Source: Aequorivita sublithincola DSM 14238 (lineage in GTDB: Bacteria; Bacteroidota; Bacteroidia; Flavobacteriales; Flavobacteriaceae). From it: a DNA stretch of 64,000 nucleotides. The first letter of the stretch is position 1, and the number at the start of each line of letters is the position of its first letter. The stretch is taken from contig NC_018013.1 of the NCBI RefSeq assembly GCF_000265385.1, positions 2,321,001 through 2,385,000 on the forward strand, in the 5' to 3' direction. Below, piece by piece: positions 1 through 8,025 of the stretch. The notes below the pieces were generated by a model that did not search any database, was not told the DNA's origin, and saw only the letters and a list, made by a program, of their open reading frames with translations. Position numbers and translations under genes: made by a program.

Positions 1-329
1 TTAGTGTTTTCATTAAGATTTTACGCTTAAATGAAAGGTTTAAATTTATGATTTTGTTTTAAAAATAATCCCATCACAAAGATATTTTATTAAAGGAGGA
101 AGGTGACCGAAAAGAATAAAAATGTATCTTAGTTGTTCATTTCGAAATGATTACTTGTTTGAGGAAAAAGAACAAAGAAAATAGAGAAAAGAAAATAGAA
201 AGAAGGGAAAAGAGATATTGAATACAATAAATTCCTTCGATTTTAATGAATCCCGAATTAACGAATCTCAAATTAACGAATCTCAAATTAACGAATCACG
301 AATCACGAATTAACTATTAATAAAAATCT
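1..329. other. Intergenic leader with low-complexity sequence
   Basis: This stretch holds no convincing gene. It has three parts: an AT-rich start, a purine-rich run at about 160-215, and a patch of GAATC/ATTAAC repeats at 248-314 that ends just before the LemA start. A consensus AGGAGG at 94-99 precedes a GTG-initiated ORF of only nine codons (103-132), which I do not regard as a gene. Confidence 0.6.
248..314. repeat. GAATC...ATTAAC short repeat patch
   Basis: Three 15-bp units lie head to tail: GAATCCCGAATTAAC at 248-262, then GAATCTCAAATTAAC twice (263-292). They are followed by two GAATCAC heptamers and a final GAATTAAC. The 20-mer GAATCCCGAATTAACGAATC (248-267) recurs exactly at 9407-9426, also between genes. 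The function is unknown. Confidence 0.85.
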
Positions 330-890
330 ATGTCAATATTACTTATAATTATAGCCATCGTCGCGTTACTCGCCTTTTTGCTCGTTATTGTCTTCAACCG
401 TTTTGTGAAAAACAAAAATGTGGTAAAAGACGCTTGGAGCAATATAGATGTAGCGCTAAAACGCCGTTATGATTTAATTCCCAACCTTGTGGAAACCGTA
501 AAAGGCTATGCCGCCCACGAAAAAACAACTTTAGAAAGCGTTATTAACGCCCGTAATGCCGCAATGGCAGTCCCTTCTGACGATATAAACGCACAAATAA
601 AAGCTGAAAACCATTTGCAACAAACCTTGCGAAGCATATTCGCGTTGGGTGAAGCTTATCCAGATTTAAAGGCGAATGCTGGCTTTTTAGACCTTCAACA
701 AAAACTAAACGAGATAGAAGAAAACCTTGAAAGAAGCCGACGTTACTACAACGGAACGGTTCGAGAAAACAATACCTATGGCGAAAGCATGCCAGGTGTA
801 TTGTTCGCAGGAATGTTCGGCTATCAGCATTTCGACTTTTTTGAAGTTGATGCCGCTACTCGTGAGAATGTGAAGGTTAGTTTTGAATAG
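330..890 (+). CDS. LemA family protein
   Basis: A 186-residue LemA-family protein. It has one N-terminal membrane segment (about residues 2-24) followed by the characteristic region with 'NVVKDAWSNIDVALKRRYDL' and 'PNLVETVKGYAAHE', predicted to form a long helical bundle outside the membrane. LemA proteins are widespread and their biochemical role is not firmly established; they often sit beside TPM or DUF2207 membrane proteins. Here a DUF2207 gene follows 133 bp downstream on the same strand, which fits that pairing. The length is normal for the family. The ATG start gives an intact signal-anchor and is 15 bp after the upstream repeat patch. Confidence 0.93.
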   Translation: MSILLIIIAIVALLAFLLVIVFNRFVKNKNVVKDAWSNIDVALKRRYDLIPNLVETVKGYAAHEKTTLESVINARNAAMAVPSDDINAQIKAENHLQQTLRSIFALGEAYPDLKANAGFLDLQQKLNEIEENLERSRRYYNGTVRENNTYGESMPGVLFAGMFGYQHFDFFEVDAATRENVKVSFE

Positions 891-894
891 TTGC

Positions 895-1010
895 CTGTTA
901 TCAGTTATCAGTTGTTGGTTTTCCAATGTTAACCCTCAAACAATTATAACTAGTATTTTAAGACTGACTACGGATAACGCCGAAGACAAAGACAACTGAC
1001 AACTGTGTTA
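895..1010. repeat. CAGTTATCAGTT / CAACTGACAACTG low-complexity patch
   Basis: Immediately after the LemA stop is a TTATCAGTTATCAGTTGTTGG patch, and a related CAACTGACAACTG string lies near 990-1005. Together they form most of the LemA-DUF2207 spacer. They resemble the ACTGA-type patches around 24.1 and 25.0 kb. Confidence 0.5.
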
Positions 1011-1023
1011 CTTACATTTTATC

Positions 1024-2757
1024 ATGATTACAAAAAACATCATTAATTATAATCATTCTCTTCAGTTCAACAAAAAACTGTTCCTACTTCTTTTTGGGTT
1101 TTTGTTTTTTCTTGAGGGTTTTGCGCAGGGGTTTACGGTGAATAATGCCCAAGTAGATATTTATATCAGCAAAGATGGCTATTTTGATGTGGTTGAGGAT
1201 TATGATCTAAACTTTACGGAATACAAACACGGAATTTATAGAAATATTCAAGTCAATTATGACCTTCTTACCGACGAAGGAACTCAGGAAAAACGAAGAA
1301 TAAAAATAAGGAAAGTTGATGTTCCCGACCATAAATTTGAGTCTGACCCAGATTTTGTTCAAAAGCTTAGTGATAATCTTCAAATAAAGATTGGCGATAA
1401 AGATGTAACGATAATTGGCCCGCAGCATTACCAAATAAAATACAGGGTTTACAACGCTTTTCTTTTTGAAGATTCTTACATTAAGTTTTATTGGAACATT
1501 AAACCCCTTGACTGGTACGCGGTATTTCAGCATATTAATTTTTCAGTTCATCTTCCAGAAAATGTTAATACAAATTTGGACGACCTATTTGTATATGCTG
1601 GTGTTGCAGGAGATAAAACAGTAAGCAAAGATTTTGACTTAACTTATGACGACGGAACATTTACCGCAAAAAGTCACGATGATTTCTTCTCTATTCCAGG
1701 GCAAAGTGTAACGGTTTTAATAAATCTTCCGAAGAATGCTGTAAAAGAAATAAAACCCTTGTGGCCGTTTTGGATTAATTATGGTTGGACGCTCATTCTT
1801 GGACTCATGTTATTAATATTCTATTGGGTTTGGAATAAATACGGCAAAGACGATAGGGTAGTGGCAACAACAAGCTATTTTCCACCGAGCGGCATGGATC
1901 CAGCAATGGCGGGATTTTTAATAGATGACAGCGCTGATACGCCAGACTTAATCTCCTTAATTCCTTATTGGGGTTCCCGCGGAATACTTAAAATGGAGCA
2001 AATACCAAAAGCCAACTGGTTTACTAAAGATGATACCAGACTTACCCGCTTAAAACCCTTGCCTAGCAATGCTTCAGAATATGAAGAAACTATTTTTAAC
2101 GGACTCTTTGGAATGGATTCAAGCGAAAGCGAAAAATCGGTTTTAATAAGTAGTTTGAAGGATACTTTTTATACTAAAATGAGTACAGCTAAATTACAAT
2201 TGAAAGAAAAAGCTCAAATATATTATGATGCACAAGCCAATAAAATTCAAACCAGAACGGTGATTGGTGTCTTGATTGCTGGTGTATTGCTATTTACAAT
2301 CTTTTTGCTCACTTGGGGTCTTTGGGCGGCAATAGCTGTAGTTCCTGTTTCGATTTTTTTGTTGATTATGACGGTTTATATGGTAAGGAAAAATTCTAAA
2401 GGCAATGAAGCTTTTTCTGATTTAAAAGGCTTTAAAAACTTCATAAAAATTGCAGAAGAAGGTAAACTTAAAATGCTTTTACAAGACAGTCCCACTTATT
2501 TTGAAACCACAATGGGTTATGCTCTCGCATTTGGACTTTTTTCACAATGGTCAAAAAAGTTTGAAGCGTTAAACCTGCAGCCACCAAGTTGGTACACATC
2601 TTCCGCAGGGGCATTTACGATGCATAATTTCACTAATTCGTTTTCAGATTCTATAGCCTCGACACAGTCCACGATGGTTAGTTCGCCTTCAAGTAGCAGT
2701 TCTGGCGGCGGCTCTTCAGGCGGCGGTTTTGGCGGCGGTGGCGGCGGAAGTTGGTGA
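1024..2757 (+). CDS. DUF2207 domain-containing membrane protein
   Basis: A 577-residue protein. A signal peptide ends near FAQ-35, and an extracytoplasmic DUF2207 domain spans about residues 36-250 (starting 'FTVNNAQVDIYISKDGYFDV'). Membrane segments lie near 252-272 and 412-455, with a cytoplasmic region between them. The C-terminus is an extreme Gly/Ser tail (SSSSSGGGSSGGGFGGGGGG then SW), a feature common in this family. The function is unknown. Pairing with LemA suggests a joint envelope role, which is inference from context. The gene converges on the AAA+ ATPase gene with 33 bp between the stops. Confidence 0.9.
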   Translation: MITKNIINYNHSLQFNKKLFLLLFGFLFFLEGFAQGFTVNNAQVDIYISKDGYFDVVEDYDLNFTEYKHGIYRNIQVNYDLLTDEGTQEKRRIKIRKVDVPDHKFESDPDFVQKLSDNLQIKIGDKDVTIIGPQHYQIKYRVYNAFLFEDSYIKFYWNIKPLDWYAVFQHINFSVHLPENVNTNLDDLFVYAGVAGDKTVSKDFDLTYDDGTFTAKSHDDFFSIPGQSVTVLINLPKNAVKEIKPLWPFWINYGWTLILGLMLLIFYWVWNKYGKDDRVVATTSYFPPSGMDPAMAGFLIDDSADTPDLISLIPYWGSRGILKMEQIPKANWFTKDDTRLTRLKPLPSNASEYEETIFNGLFGMDSSESEKSVLISSLKDTFYTKMSTAKLQLKEKAQIYYDAQANKIQTRTVIGVLIAGVLLFTIFLLTWGLWAAIAVVPVSIFLLIMTVYMVRKNSKGNEAFSDLKGFKNFIKIAEEGKLKMLLQDSPTYFETTMGYALAFGLFSQWSKKFEALNLQPPSWYTSSAGAFTMHNFTNSFSDSIASTQSTMVSSPSSSSSGGGSSGGGFGGGGGGSW

Positions 2758-2790
2758 TGTTTGAATTTTATCGAACTTTCTTTCTTCCTT

Positions 2791-4068
2791 TTAGGGCAAT
2801 TGATTGAACATTCGTTCTTCCTTTTTAAATTCACGTTTTACGGCTTCTAAAAAGTCATCAAATTCAACCTTTTTGGTTTTATTTTCCAAACAATGCAAGC
2901 AAACAAAACTGACTGCGCTTACAATTTGGGCTCCTGTAAGTTCATAGTCCCTTGCAATTTTTTCAAGAATTTCTTTTTTGGCTTTCAATTGTTTCGGTAA
3001 AATATTTTGCCAAAGGGCTTTACGATCTTCAAATTCTGGTTTTGGAAATTCTATAATTTGGTTTAACCTTCGTATAAAAGCTGCGTCAATATTCTCCTTA
3101 AAATTACTGGCTAAAATAATCACACCGTTATAGTTTTCAATACGCTGCAATAAATAACTAATTCCTTGATTTGCGTAGCGGTCGTGCGAATCTTTTGTTG
3201 CGGTCCTTTTTCCGAAGAGCGCATCGGCTTCATCAAAAAATAGAATCCAATTTTTATTTTCGGCCCTGATAAATATATTTTCAAGGTTTTTTTCCGTTTC
3301 GCCAATATATTTTGAAACGATTTGTGAAAGATCTATTCTATAAACAGGCATATTGTATTCTTTACCCAATAGAGAAGCGGTAAGGGTTTTTCCCGTCCCT
3401 GAAGTGCCATAAAACAATGCGCGATAGCCAGGAGATATACGTTTATCCAACCCGAAATCTTCACGTAATTTTTTTTCGTGTTTCAACCAAAGCTTAATTT
3501 GGTGTATTTGCTCGAATGTGTTTTTTGCAAGCACTAAATCTTCCCATTCCATTTTAGTGGAAACCAATTCTGCCGGAAATTGAGCGCTAAAAACTGGTAG
3601 ATTTACCTCGCCAAATAATAAAAGGCTGACTGTTTCTGTAGGCATAATGAGTTGTCCGCTCATTTTGGGAAGTTCTTCTCGAACCGTTTCTAAAAGCAGC
3701 GTTTGGGTAGAAAAAAACCAATGGTCTTCATTAAAATAATTTTGAATCAGTGCTCTTTTGTTTACATTTTCCCGAGCTAAAATATATTGAATTGTTTCGC
3801 CAGTAGGTAACATTCCCCCATAGTTGTCGCGTATTAAGCCGCCCCATAAAGGAAATTCTCCACCTTCGGGGTTTAAGTTTTGGATTATTTCTTCCAAAAA
3901 TCCAGGTTGAATGTGCGGTGCTAAAACAGTTAATAAAACTATAGCTTCTTCGTGTGTAGTTTTACGGTTTAGTACCTCGGAAAAAGTGTTTGAAAAGTCA
4001 AATTCTTTTCCTTGTTTACCATTTGAGAATTGGTGGAGGATATGGTTTTTTAGGTTTTGGAAGGTCAT
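2791..4068 (-). CDS. AAA+ ATPase of the eCIS-associated type
   Basis: A 425-residue AAA+ protein. Residues 1-200 are an uncharacterised N-terminal region. The ATPase core follows: Walker A GTSGTGKT (221-228), 'VSKYIGETEKNLENIF' (251-266), Walker B ILFFDEAD (275-282), 'FGKRT...DSHDRYANQGISYLLQRIENYNG', sensor-1 SN (321-322) and the FIRR arginine-finger region (331-334). This signature, especially GYRALFYG..GTGKTLTASLLGK and the Walker B block, is the one I know from the ATPases of extracellular contractile injection system (Afp/PVC-like) loci. The usual long form is nearer 700 residues, so this is a short version. No sheath, tube or baseplate gene lies in the window. It is 11 bp downstream of the zincin-like gene, so the two are probably cotranscribed. 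The AAA+ call is secure; the eCIS link is by similarity from memory. Confidence 0.88.
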   Translation of the reverse strand: MTFQNLKNHILHQFSNGKQGKEFDFSNTFSEVLNRKTTHEEAIVLLTVLAPHIQPGFLEEIIQNLNPEGGEFPLWGGLIRDNYGGMLPTGETIQYILARENVNKRALIQNYFNEDHWFFSTQTLLLETVREELPKMSGQLIMPTETVSLLLFGEVNLPVFSAQFPAELVSTKMEWEDLVLAKNTFEQIHQIKLWLKHEKKLREDFGLDKRISPGYRALFYGTSGTGKTLTASLLGKEYNMPVYRIDLSQIVSKYIGETEKNLENIFIRAENKNWILFFDEADALFGKRTATKDSHDRYANQGISYLLQRIENYNGVIILASNFKENIDAAFIRRLNQIIEFPKPEFEDRKALWQNILPKQLKAKKEILEKIARDYELTGAQIVSAVSFVCLHCLENKTKKVEFDDFLEAVKREFKKEERMFNQLP

Positions 4069-4079
4069 GATAGATTTTT

Positions 4080-4709
4080 TTAAGTACTTCTTAGTGGTGG
4101 TAATTGACGTGTTTCAATTATAACTTGTGTGATATCGGGCGTTGGCAAATTTTCACCATGAACTTCTTGCAATAAATAATTATAAAGTTCTCTTGCGTAA
4201 AAATACAGTCTTGCTTGTTGAATCAACCATCTTGTTCCTCCATTAAATACTGCATAGCCTTCTGCATAAAACTCTCTAACGTCGGTTAAGGAATAGCCAT
4301 TTGGACCTGAAGCGTGGAAAGAAAGTTGTCTTCGTGGAATTCGAAGTCTGTATCTGTGAAACATTTCTTCAAAAGATATTCTCTCTTTAGTATTTTCAAC
4401 TTGAAAACGGTGCCTTTGGTTCGTTTCGGTAAGGGAATCAGAAAGTTCACTTTGTTTGATTATTTTTTGTAAGTTTCTTTCTGAATAATGATCTAATCTT
4501 ACTCTCAAATTCCCTCGTAACCTTTGAAGATGATCCCAAGTGTGAGCCATTTCATGGGTAGGTTGACTAATATTTAATCCATTTCCATAGCCACTAGGTA
4601 AGCAAAACTCACTAATTATACTATTATAATTCTTTTTATTAAGTTTTATGGTATTATAAAAAGCAATATAGGGTTCTAAAATTATTAGAGATCTATAAGT
4701 TTTAAACAT
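4080..4709 (-). CDS. Putative zinc metalloprotease-like protein (HExxH)
   Basis: A 209-residue protein that I cannot assign to a named family. It contains H52-E53-M-A-H56, a good HExxH zinc site ('PTHEMAHTWDHLQ'), and about 90 residues later 'REFYAEGYAVF' (E146, E150). The latter suits a gluzincin third ligand of the ExxxE or EFxAE kind, as in the eCIS-associated DUF4157 domain or lethal-factor-like toxins. There is no signal peptide. An in-frame TAA lies 18 bases before the ATG, so the ORF is not a 5'-truncated piece of a longer frame. It is upstream of, and probably cotranscribed with, the eCIS-type ATPase. The region up to the tRNA is visibly AT-rich. Zinc binding and proteolysis are inferences from the motif. 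Confidence 0.7.
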   Translation of the reverse strand: MFKTYRSLIILEPYIAFYNTIKLNKKNYNSIISEFCLPSGYGNGLNISQPTHEMAHTWDHLQRLRGNLRVRLDHYSERNLQKIIKQSELSDSLTETNQRHRFQVENTKERISFEEMFHRYRLRIPRRQLSFHASGPNGYSLTDVREFYAEGYAVFNGGTRWLIQQARLYFYARELYNYLLQEVHGENLPTPDITQVIIETRQLPPLRST

Positions 4710-4956
4710 CTGTTGAAATGAAGATTAATATTTCTTAAAGTTATAACAGCTAGTAATATAGGATAATTAACTCAAAAATTTTAGACGTAAATGCCCTAAA
4801 ATGAAGAGGGAATTCCCTAAAATTATATTTTTATTCCTCAATAAATAGTCATTCATTTCATTCAAGTGATTGGAGATAAATTTAAAATTTTGAATTTTAT
4901 CAGATAGACAAAACGAAACAACATACTGTAGCTAGCTTTTTAGTTTTTTAACTAAA
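4710..4956. other. AT-rich intergenic region
   Basis: Nothing coding is recognisable. It should contain the promoter of the zincin/ATPase pair, but I cannot identify a convincing -33/-7 pair. Confidence 0.5.
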
Positions 4957-4980
4957 AAAAAGACACTCGAAAGTGTCTTT
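4954..4980 (-). terminator. Rho-independent terminator
   Basis: AAAGACACT-CGAA-AGTGTCTTT forms a perfect 9-bp stem with a 4-nt loop. On the minus strand it is followed by a U run (A run at 4954-4960). It lies downstream of the tRNA-Pro remnant. Confidence 0.8.
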
Positions 4981-4986
4981 AAAAAA

Positions 4987-5010
4987 AGTCGGGATGACGA
5001 GATTTAAACT
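4987..5010 (-). repeat. Duplicated 3' end of tRNA-Pro (tRNA remnant)
   Basis: These 24 bases match the true tRNA-Pro 3' end (5111-5134) at 22 positions: acceptor 3' strand, T-loop (TTTAAAT instead of TTCAAAT) and one flanking base pair. The rest of the tRNA is missing or unrecognisable, and the T-stem cannot pair, so it is not a functional tRNA. Each copy is followed on the minus strand by its own terminator hairpin. It could be a degraded tandem tRNA gene or an attachment-site duplication left by an integrative element. Confidence 0.75.
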
Positions 5011-5069
5011 GCTCAGGATTCGCCGTACGACATTGTCCTTATGGCTTTGCCAACAGACAATACCACCCC

Positions 5070-5101
5070 AAAAAAATGAAGACACCATAATTGATGTCTT
5101 C
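5070..5101 (-). terminator. Terminator of tRNA-Pro
   Basis: GAAGACA (5078-5084) pairs with TGTCTTC (5095-5101). On the minus strand the hairpin is followed by an ATTTTTTT tract. It lies 12 bp beyond the 3' end of tRNA-Pro. Confidence 0.75.
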
Positions 5102-5112
5102 TTTAAAACTAG

Positions 5113-5186
5113 TCGGGATGACAAGATTTGAACTTGCGACCCCACGCCCCCCAGACGTGTACGCTACCAGGCTGCGCTACATCCCG
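5113..5186 (-). tRNA. tRNA-Pro (GGG)
   Basis: On the minus strand the acceptor stem CGGGATG pairs with CATCCCG. The D-arm is GCGCAGCCTGGTAGCGT. The anticodon arm is CACGT-CTGGGGG-GCGTG with anticodon GGG. The T-arm is GCAAG-TTCAAAT-CTTGT, and the discriminator is A. The length is 74 nt. CCA is not encoded (CT follows the discriminator), as is common in Bacteroidota. The perfect 12-bp palindrome CAGCTATAGCTG (5192-5203) lies just upstream. Confidence 0.96.
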
Positions 5187-5371
5187 AAATACAGCTATAG
5201 CTGCAAATTCCAAAAAGTGGAAAGCCAAAAATAATCAAATTAAAAAATCTTGCAAGTTGCTTTTCTATTAAATGATGAAATAGACTGTGAGCTTTTCAAC
5301 GTAAAAAGTATTAATATTTCTTTAAGTGCAATCCTTTGTCCGATTGTTTAATTTTGAAAAAAACTTCCAAA

Positions 5372-6877
5372 ATGACAACCCAAAAAAACATTCAAGAACA
5401 TTATGACCTACTCTGTGTTGGCGGCGGAATAATGAGTGCCACGCTTGCTTTAATGCTGAAACTTATTGATAAAAATCAAAAAATACTTATCCTTGAAAGA
5501 TTAGATCGGGTTGCTTTAGAAAGCTCCGCAGCTTGGAATAATGCTGGAACGGGACATTCCGCTTTTTGTGAAATGAATTACACGCCTGAAAATGAAGACG
5601 GCTCCGTTGATGTTTCTAAAGCTATAAAAGTCTGTACTCAATTTGAAAAGTCGAAACAGTTTTGGTCTTTTCTGTTGAATAGTAATTTAATCGAAAATCC
5701 TAAAGATTTTATTCACGCAGTTCCTCATCACAGTTGGGTTACGGGAGAAGACAATGTTACGTTTCTGAAAAATCGGGTTGCAGAAATGACGAAGCATCCA
5801 ATGTTCGAAGGAATGAAATTTTCAGATGACTTCAATGAATTGAAAGAGTGGATTCCATTAATGATGAATCGACGAAATCCATCTGAAAAAGTGGCTGCCA
5901 CCAGAATGGAATTAGGAACTGAAGTAAATTACGGAGTTCTCACCAGAACCTTTTATAAGATATTAGAAGAAAAATTTGACACACCAGTTTTCACAAACCA
6001 TGAAGTTGAAGATGTAGACCCTACTGATGACGAAGATTGGTTTGTAAAAATCAAAAACCTTGAAACTAAAGAAAAAATTCATTGCGATGCCGAACACGTT
6101 TTTATTGGTGCTGGTGGTGGCGCATTGCCTTTGCTTCAAAAAGTAGAAATTGACGAAAAAGATGGCTATGGTGGTTTTCCCGTTAGTGGAGAATGGCTTA
6201 TTTGCAACAATCCAGATGTGATTAAACTGCATCACGCCAAAGTATATGGCAAAGCAGAAGTTGGCGCTCCACCAATGTCCATGCCGCACTTGGATACACG
6301 ATATATTGATGGAAAACAAGAACTTCTTTTTGGTCCTTTTGCAGGTTTTAGCACTAAATTTTTAAAGGAAGGTTCGTTTTTCGACCTTTTTAAAAGTATT
6401 AAATGGGACAACATCCCTTCAATGTGGGGTGTTTTTTGGCATAATATTCCGCTTACAAAATATTTAATCGACCAAGTAAGAATGGGACACGATGATAGAA
6501 TGAAGGAACTTCAGAAATTTGTAAAAGGAGCCAAAAGCCACGATTGGGATTTAAAAGTTGCTGGTCAACGTGTTCAGATTATAAAACGCGACAACGATGA
6601 GGGGGGAACCCTAGAATTTGGAACCGAGGTCGTTCACAGCAAAGACGGTAAAATTACAGCGCTTTTGGGAGCTTCTCCAGGAGCTTCGGTGGCTGTTGAT
6701 ATTATGGTAAAACTCCTACACTTTGCCTATCCAGAGAAAGCAAATTCGAAGGAATGGAAAGAAAAATTAACCGAAATGATTCCTTTTTGGAACAAGGAAA
6801 TTGAGGACAATGTGGAAGATTTTAAACACATCAGAAAAGAATGTTCTAAAACACTTCAAATAAACCTTCCGAAGTAG
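5372..6877 (+). CDS. mqo: Malate:quinone oxidoreductase
   Basis: A 501-residue FAD-dependent, membrane-associated malate dehydrogenase (quinone). It oxidises malate to oxaloacetate in the TCA cycle and passes electrons to quinone. The dinucleotide-binding motif is near the start ('DLLCVGGGIMSATLALML'), followed by the family block 'SSAAWNNAGTGHSAFCEMNY'. The C-terminal 'GTEVVHSKDGKITALLGASP' is also typical. I chose the ATG at 5372 rather than the upstream in-frame one at 5336, because homologues begin just before the FAD motif and the extra 12 residues look like leader sequence. The length is normal. It is monocistronic as far as I can see. Confidence 0.95.
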   Translation: MTTQKNIQEHYDLLCVGGGIMSATLALMLKLIDKNQKILILERLDRVALESSAAWNNAGTGHSAFCEMNYTPENEDGSVDVSKAIKVCTQFEKSKQFWSFLLNSNLIENPKDFIHAVPHHSWVTGEDNVTFLKNRVAEMTKHPMFEGMKFSDDFNELKEWIPLMMNRRNPSEKVAATRMELGTEVNYGVLTRTFYKILEEKFDTPVFTNHEVEDVDPTDDEDWFVKIKNLETKEKIHCDAEHVFIGAGGGALPLLQKVEIDEKDGYGGFPVSGEWLICNNPDVIKLHHAKVYGKAEVGAPPMSMPHLDTRYIDGKQELLFGPFAGFSTKFLKEGSFFDLFKSIKWDNIPSMWGVFWHNIPLTKYLIDQVRMGHDDRMKELQKFVKGAKSHDWDLKVAGQRVQIIKRDNDEGGTLEFGTEVVHSKDGKITALLGASPGASVAVDIMVKLLHFAYPEKANSKEWKEKLTEMIPFWNKEIEDNVEDFKHIRKECSKTLQINLPK

Positions 6878-6986
6878 AAAACAGCGTGCCAAATGCAGCT
6901 ATAATAATTCTTGATAACTTTTAGATGCTCATTCCTTCTAAAGTTGTTATTTTTACCGTTCGAAAAATTTTTGAAGCAATACAACC

Positions 6987-7949
6987 ATGAGCGATACTAT
7001 TGAAAGAATAAAATGCCTAATAATTGGTTCTGGACCAGCGGGATATACAGCAGCAATTTACGCAGCACGTGCCGATTTAAAACCAATCATGTACACAGGA
7101 ATGGAACCTGGTGGACAATTAACAACTACCACAGAAGTTGACAATTTCCCTGGCTATCCGCAAGGAATTGACGGTCCAACGATGATGGTGCAATTGCAAG
7201 AACAAGCCGAAAGATTTGGAACTGTAGTGCGGATTGGAATGGTAACAAACGTTGAGTTTAGTGATAAAGTTGGCGGAATTCATAAAATAACTGTCGATAA
7301 TGGTACCCAACTTGAAGCCGAAACTGTAATCATTTCCACAGGAGCAACTGCAAAATATTTAGGATTGCCAAGCGAGCAAAAATTGCGTGGCGGCGGAGTT
7401 TCTGCCTGCGCAGTTTGTGATGGTTTTTTCTACAAAAATCAAGATGTAGCTATCGTTGGAGCAGGAGATACTGCTGCGGAAGAAGCCACATACTTATCCA
7501 ACATCTGTAACAAAGTAACAATGTTGGTGCGTAAAGATGCTATGCGCGCTTCAAAAGCAATGCAGCACAGAGTTAATAACACAAAAAATCTTGAAGTACT
7601 TTATAACACTGAGGTTGATGAGGTTTTAGGAGATACCGTAGTTGAAGGTTTACGAATGGTAAACAATGAAACTGGAGAAAAGAAGGAAATAGAAATCACA
7701 GGTCTTTTTATAGCTATCGGCCACAAACCGAATACTGATATTTTTAAAGGTCAGTTGGAAATGGACGACACAGGTTACCTAATTACCCAAGGAAAATCAA
7801 CCAAAACCACTAAACCTGGGGTATTTGCTAGTGGCGATGTGCAGGACAAAGAATACCGTCAAGCCGTGACCGCTGCAGGAACTGGCTGTATGGCAGCTTT
7901 GGATGCCGAACGCTATCTCGCAACTATTGAAACCGAGGTGACTGTGTAA
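6987..7949 (+). CDS. trxB: Thioredoxin-disulfide reductase
   Basis: A 320-residue low-molecular-weight thioredoxin reductase that uses NADPH and FAD to reduce thioredoxin in the cytoplasm. The FAD motif is GSGPAGY near residues 14-20. The redox-active pair is Cys141 and Cys144 in 'SACAVCDGFFYKN'. The NADPH motif is 'VAIVGAGDTAAEEATYL', and the C-terminal FAD segment is 'GVFASGDVQDKEYRQAVTAA'. All catalytic features are intact and the length is standard. It follows mqo by 109 bp and ends in a strong bidirectional terminator, so it is probably a separate transcription unit. Confidence 0.97.
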   Translation: MSDTIERIKCLIIGSGPAGYTAAIYAARADLKPIMYTGMEPGGQLTTTTEVDNFPGYPQGIDGPTMMVQLQEQAERFGTVVRIGMVTNVEFSDKVGGIHKITVDNGTQLEAETVIISTGATAKYLGLPSEQKLRGGGVSACAVCDGFFYKNQDVAIVGAGDTAAEEATYLSNICNKVTMLVRKDAMRASKAMQHRVNNTKNLEVLYNTEVDEVLGDTVVEGLRMVNNETGEKKEIEITGLFIAIGHKPNTDIFKGQLEMDDTGYLITQGKSTKTTKPGVFASGDVQDKEYRQAVTAAGTGCMAALDAERYLATIETEVTV

Positions 7950-7970
7950 AAAAATTCAATTTAAAAAACA

Positions 7971-7999
7971 AAAAATGCCACTATGATTGTGGCATTTTT
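7971..7999. terminator. Bidirectional terminator between trxB and the lipoprotein gene
   Basis: AAAAATGCCAC and GTGGCATTTTT flank a 7-nt loop. A/T tracts on both sides allow termination of the two converging genes. Confidence 0.85.
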
Positions 8000-8025
8000 T
8001 GTTTAAAGTTGTTCATTTTTAGAAT

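Noticed and set aside
94..132. Perfect AGGAGG followed by a GTG-initiated nine-codon ORF
   Set aside because: Too short to support, and consensus Shine-Dalgarno sites are not a reliable gene sign in Bacteroidota.
2517..2834. Antisense ORF rich in proline
   Set aside because: It is the complement of the Gly/Ser tail of the DUF2207 gene.
2791..4709. A complete contractile injection system locus
   Set aside because: Only the ATPase and one possible accessory gene are present; the neighbours on both sides are unrelated housekeeping genes.
4948..5145. Open reading frame across tRNA-Pro and its remnant
   Set aside because: It overlaps a clear tRNA and two terminators, and the product resembles no protein.
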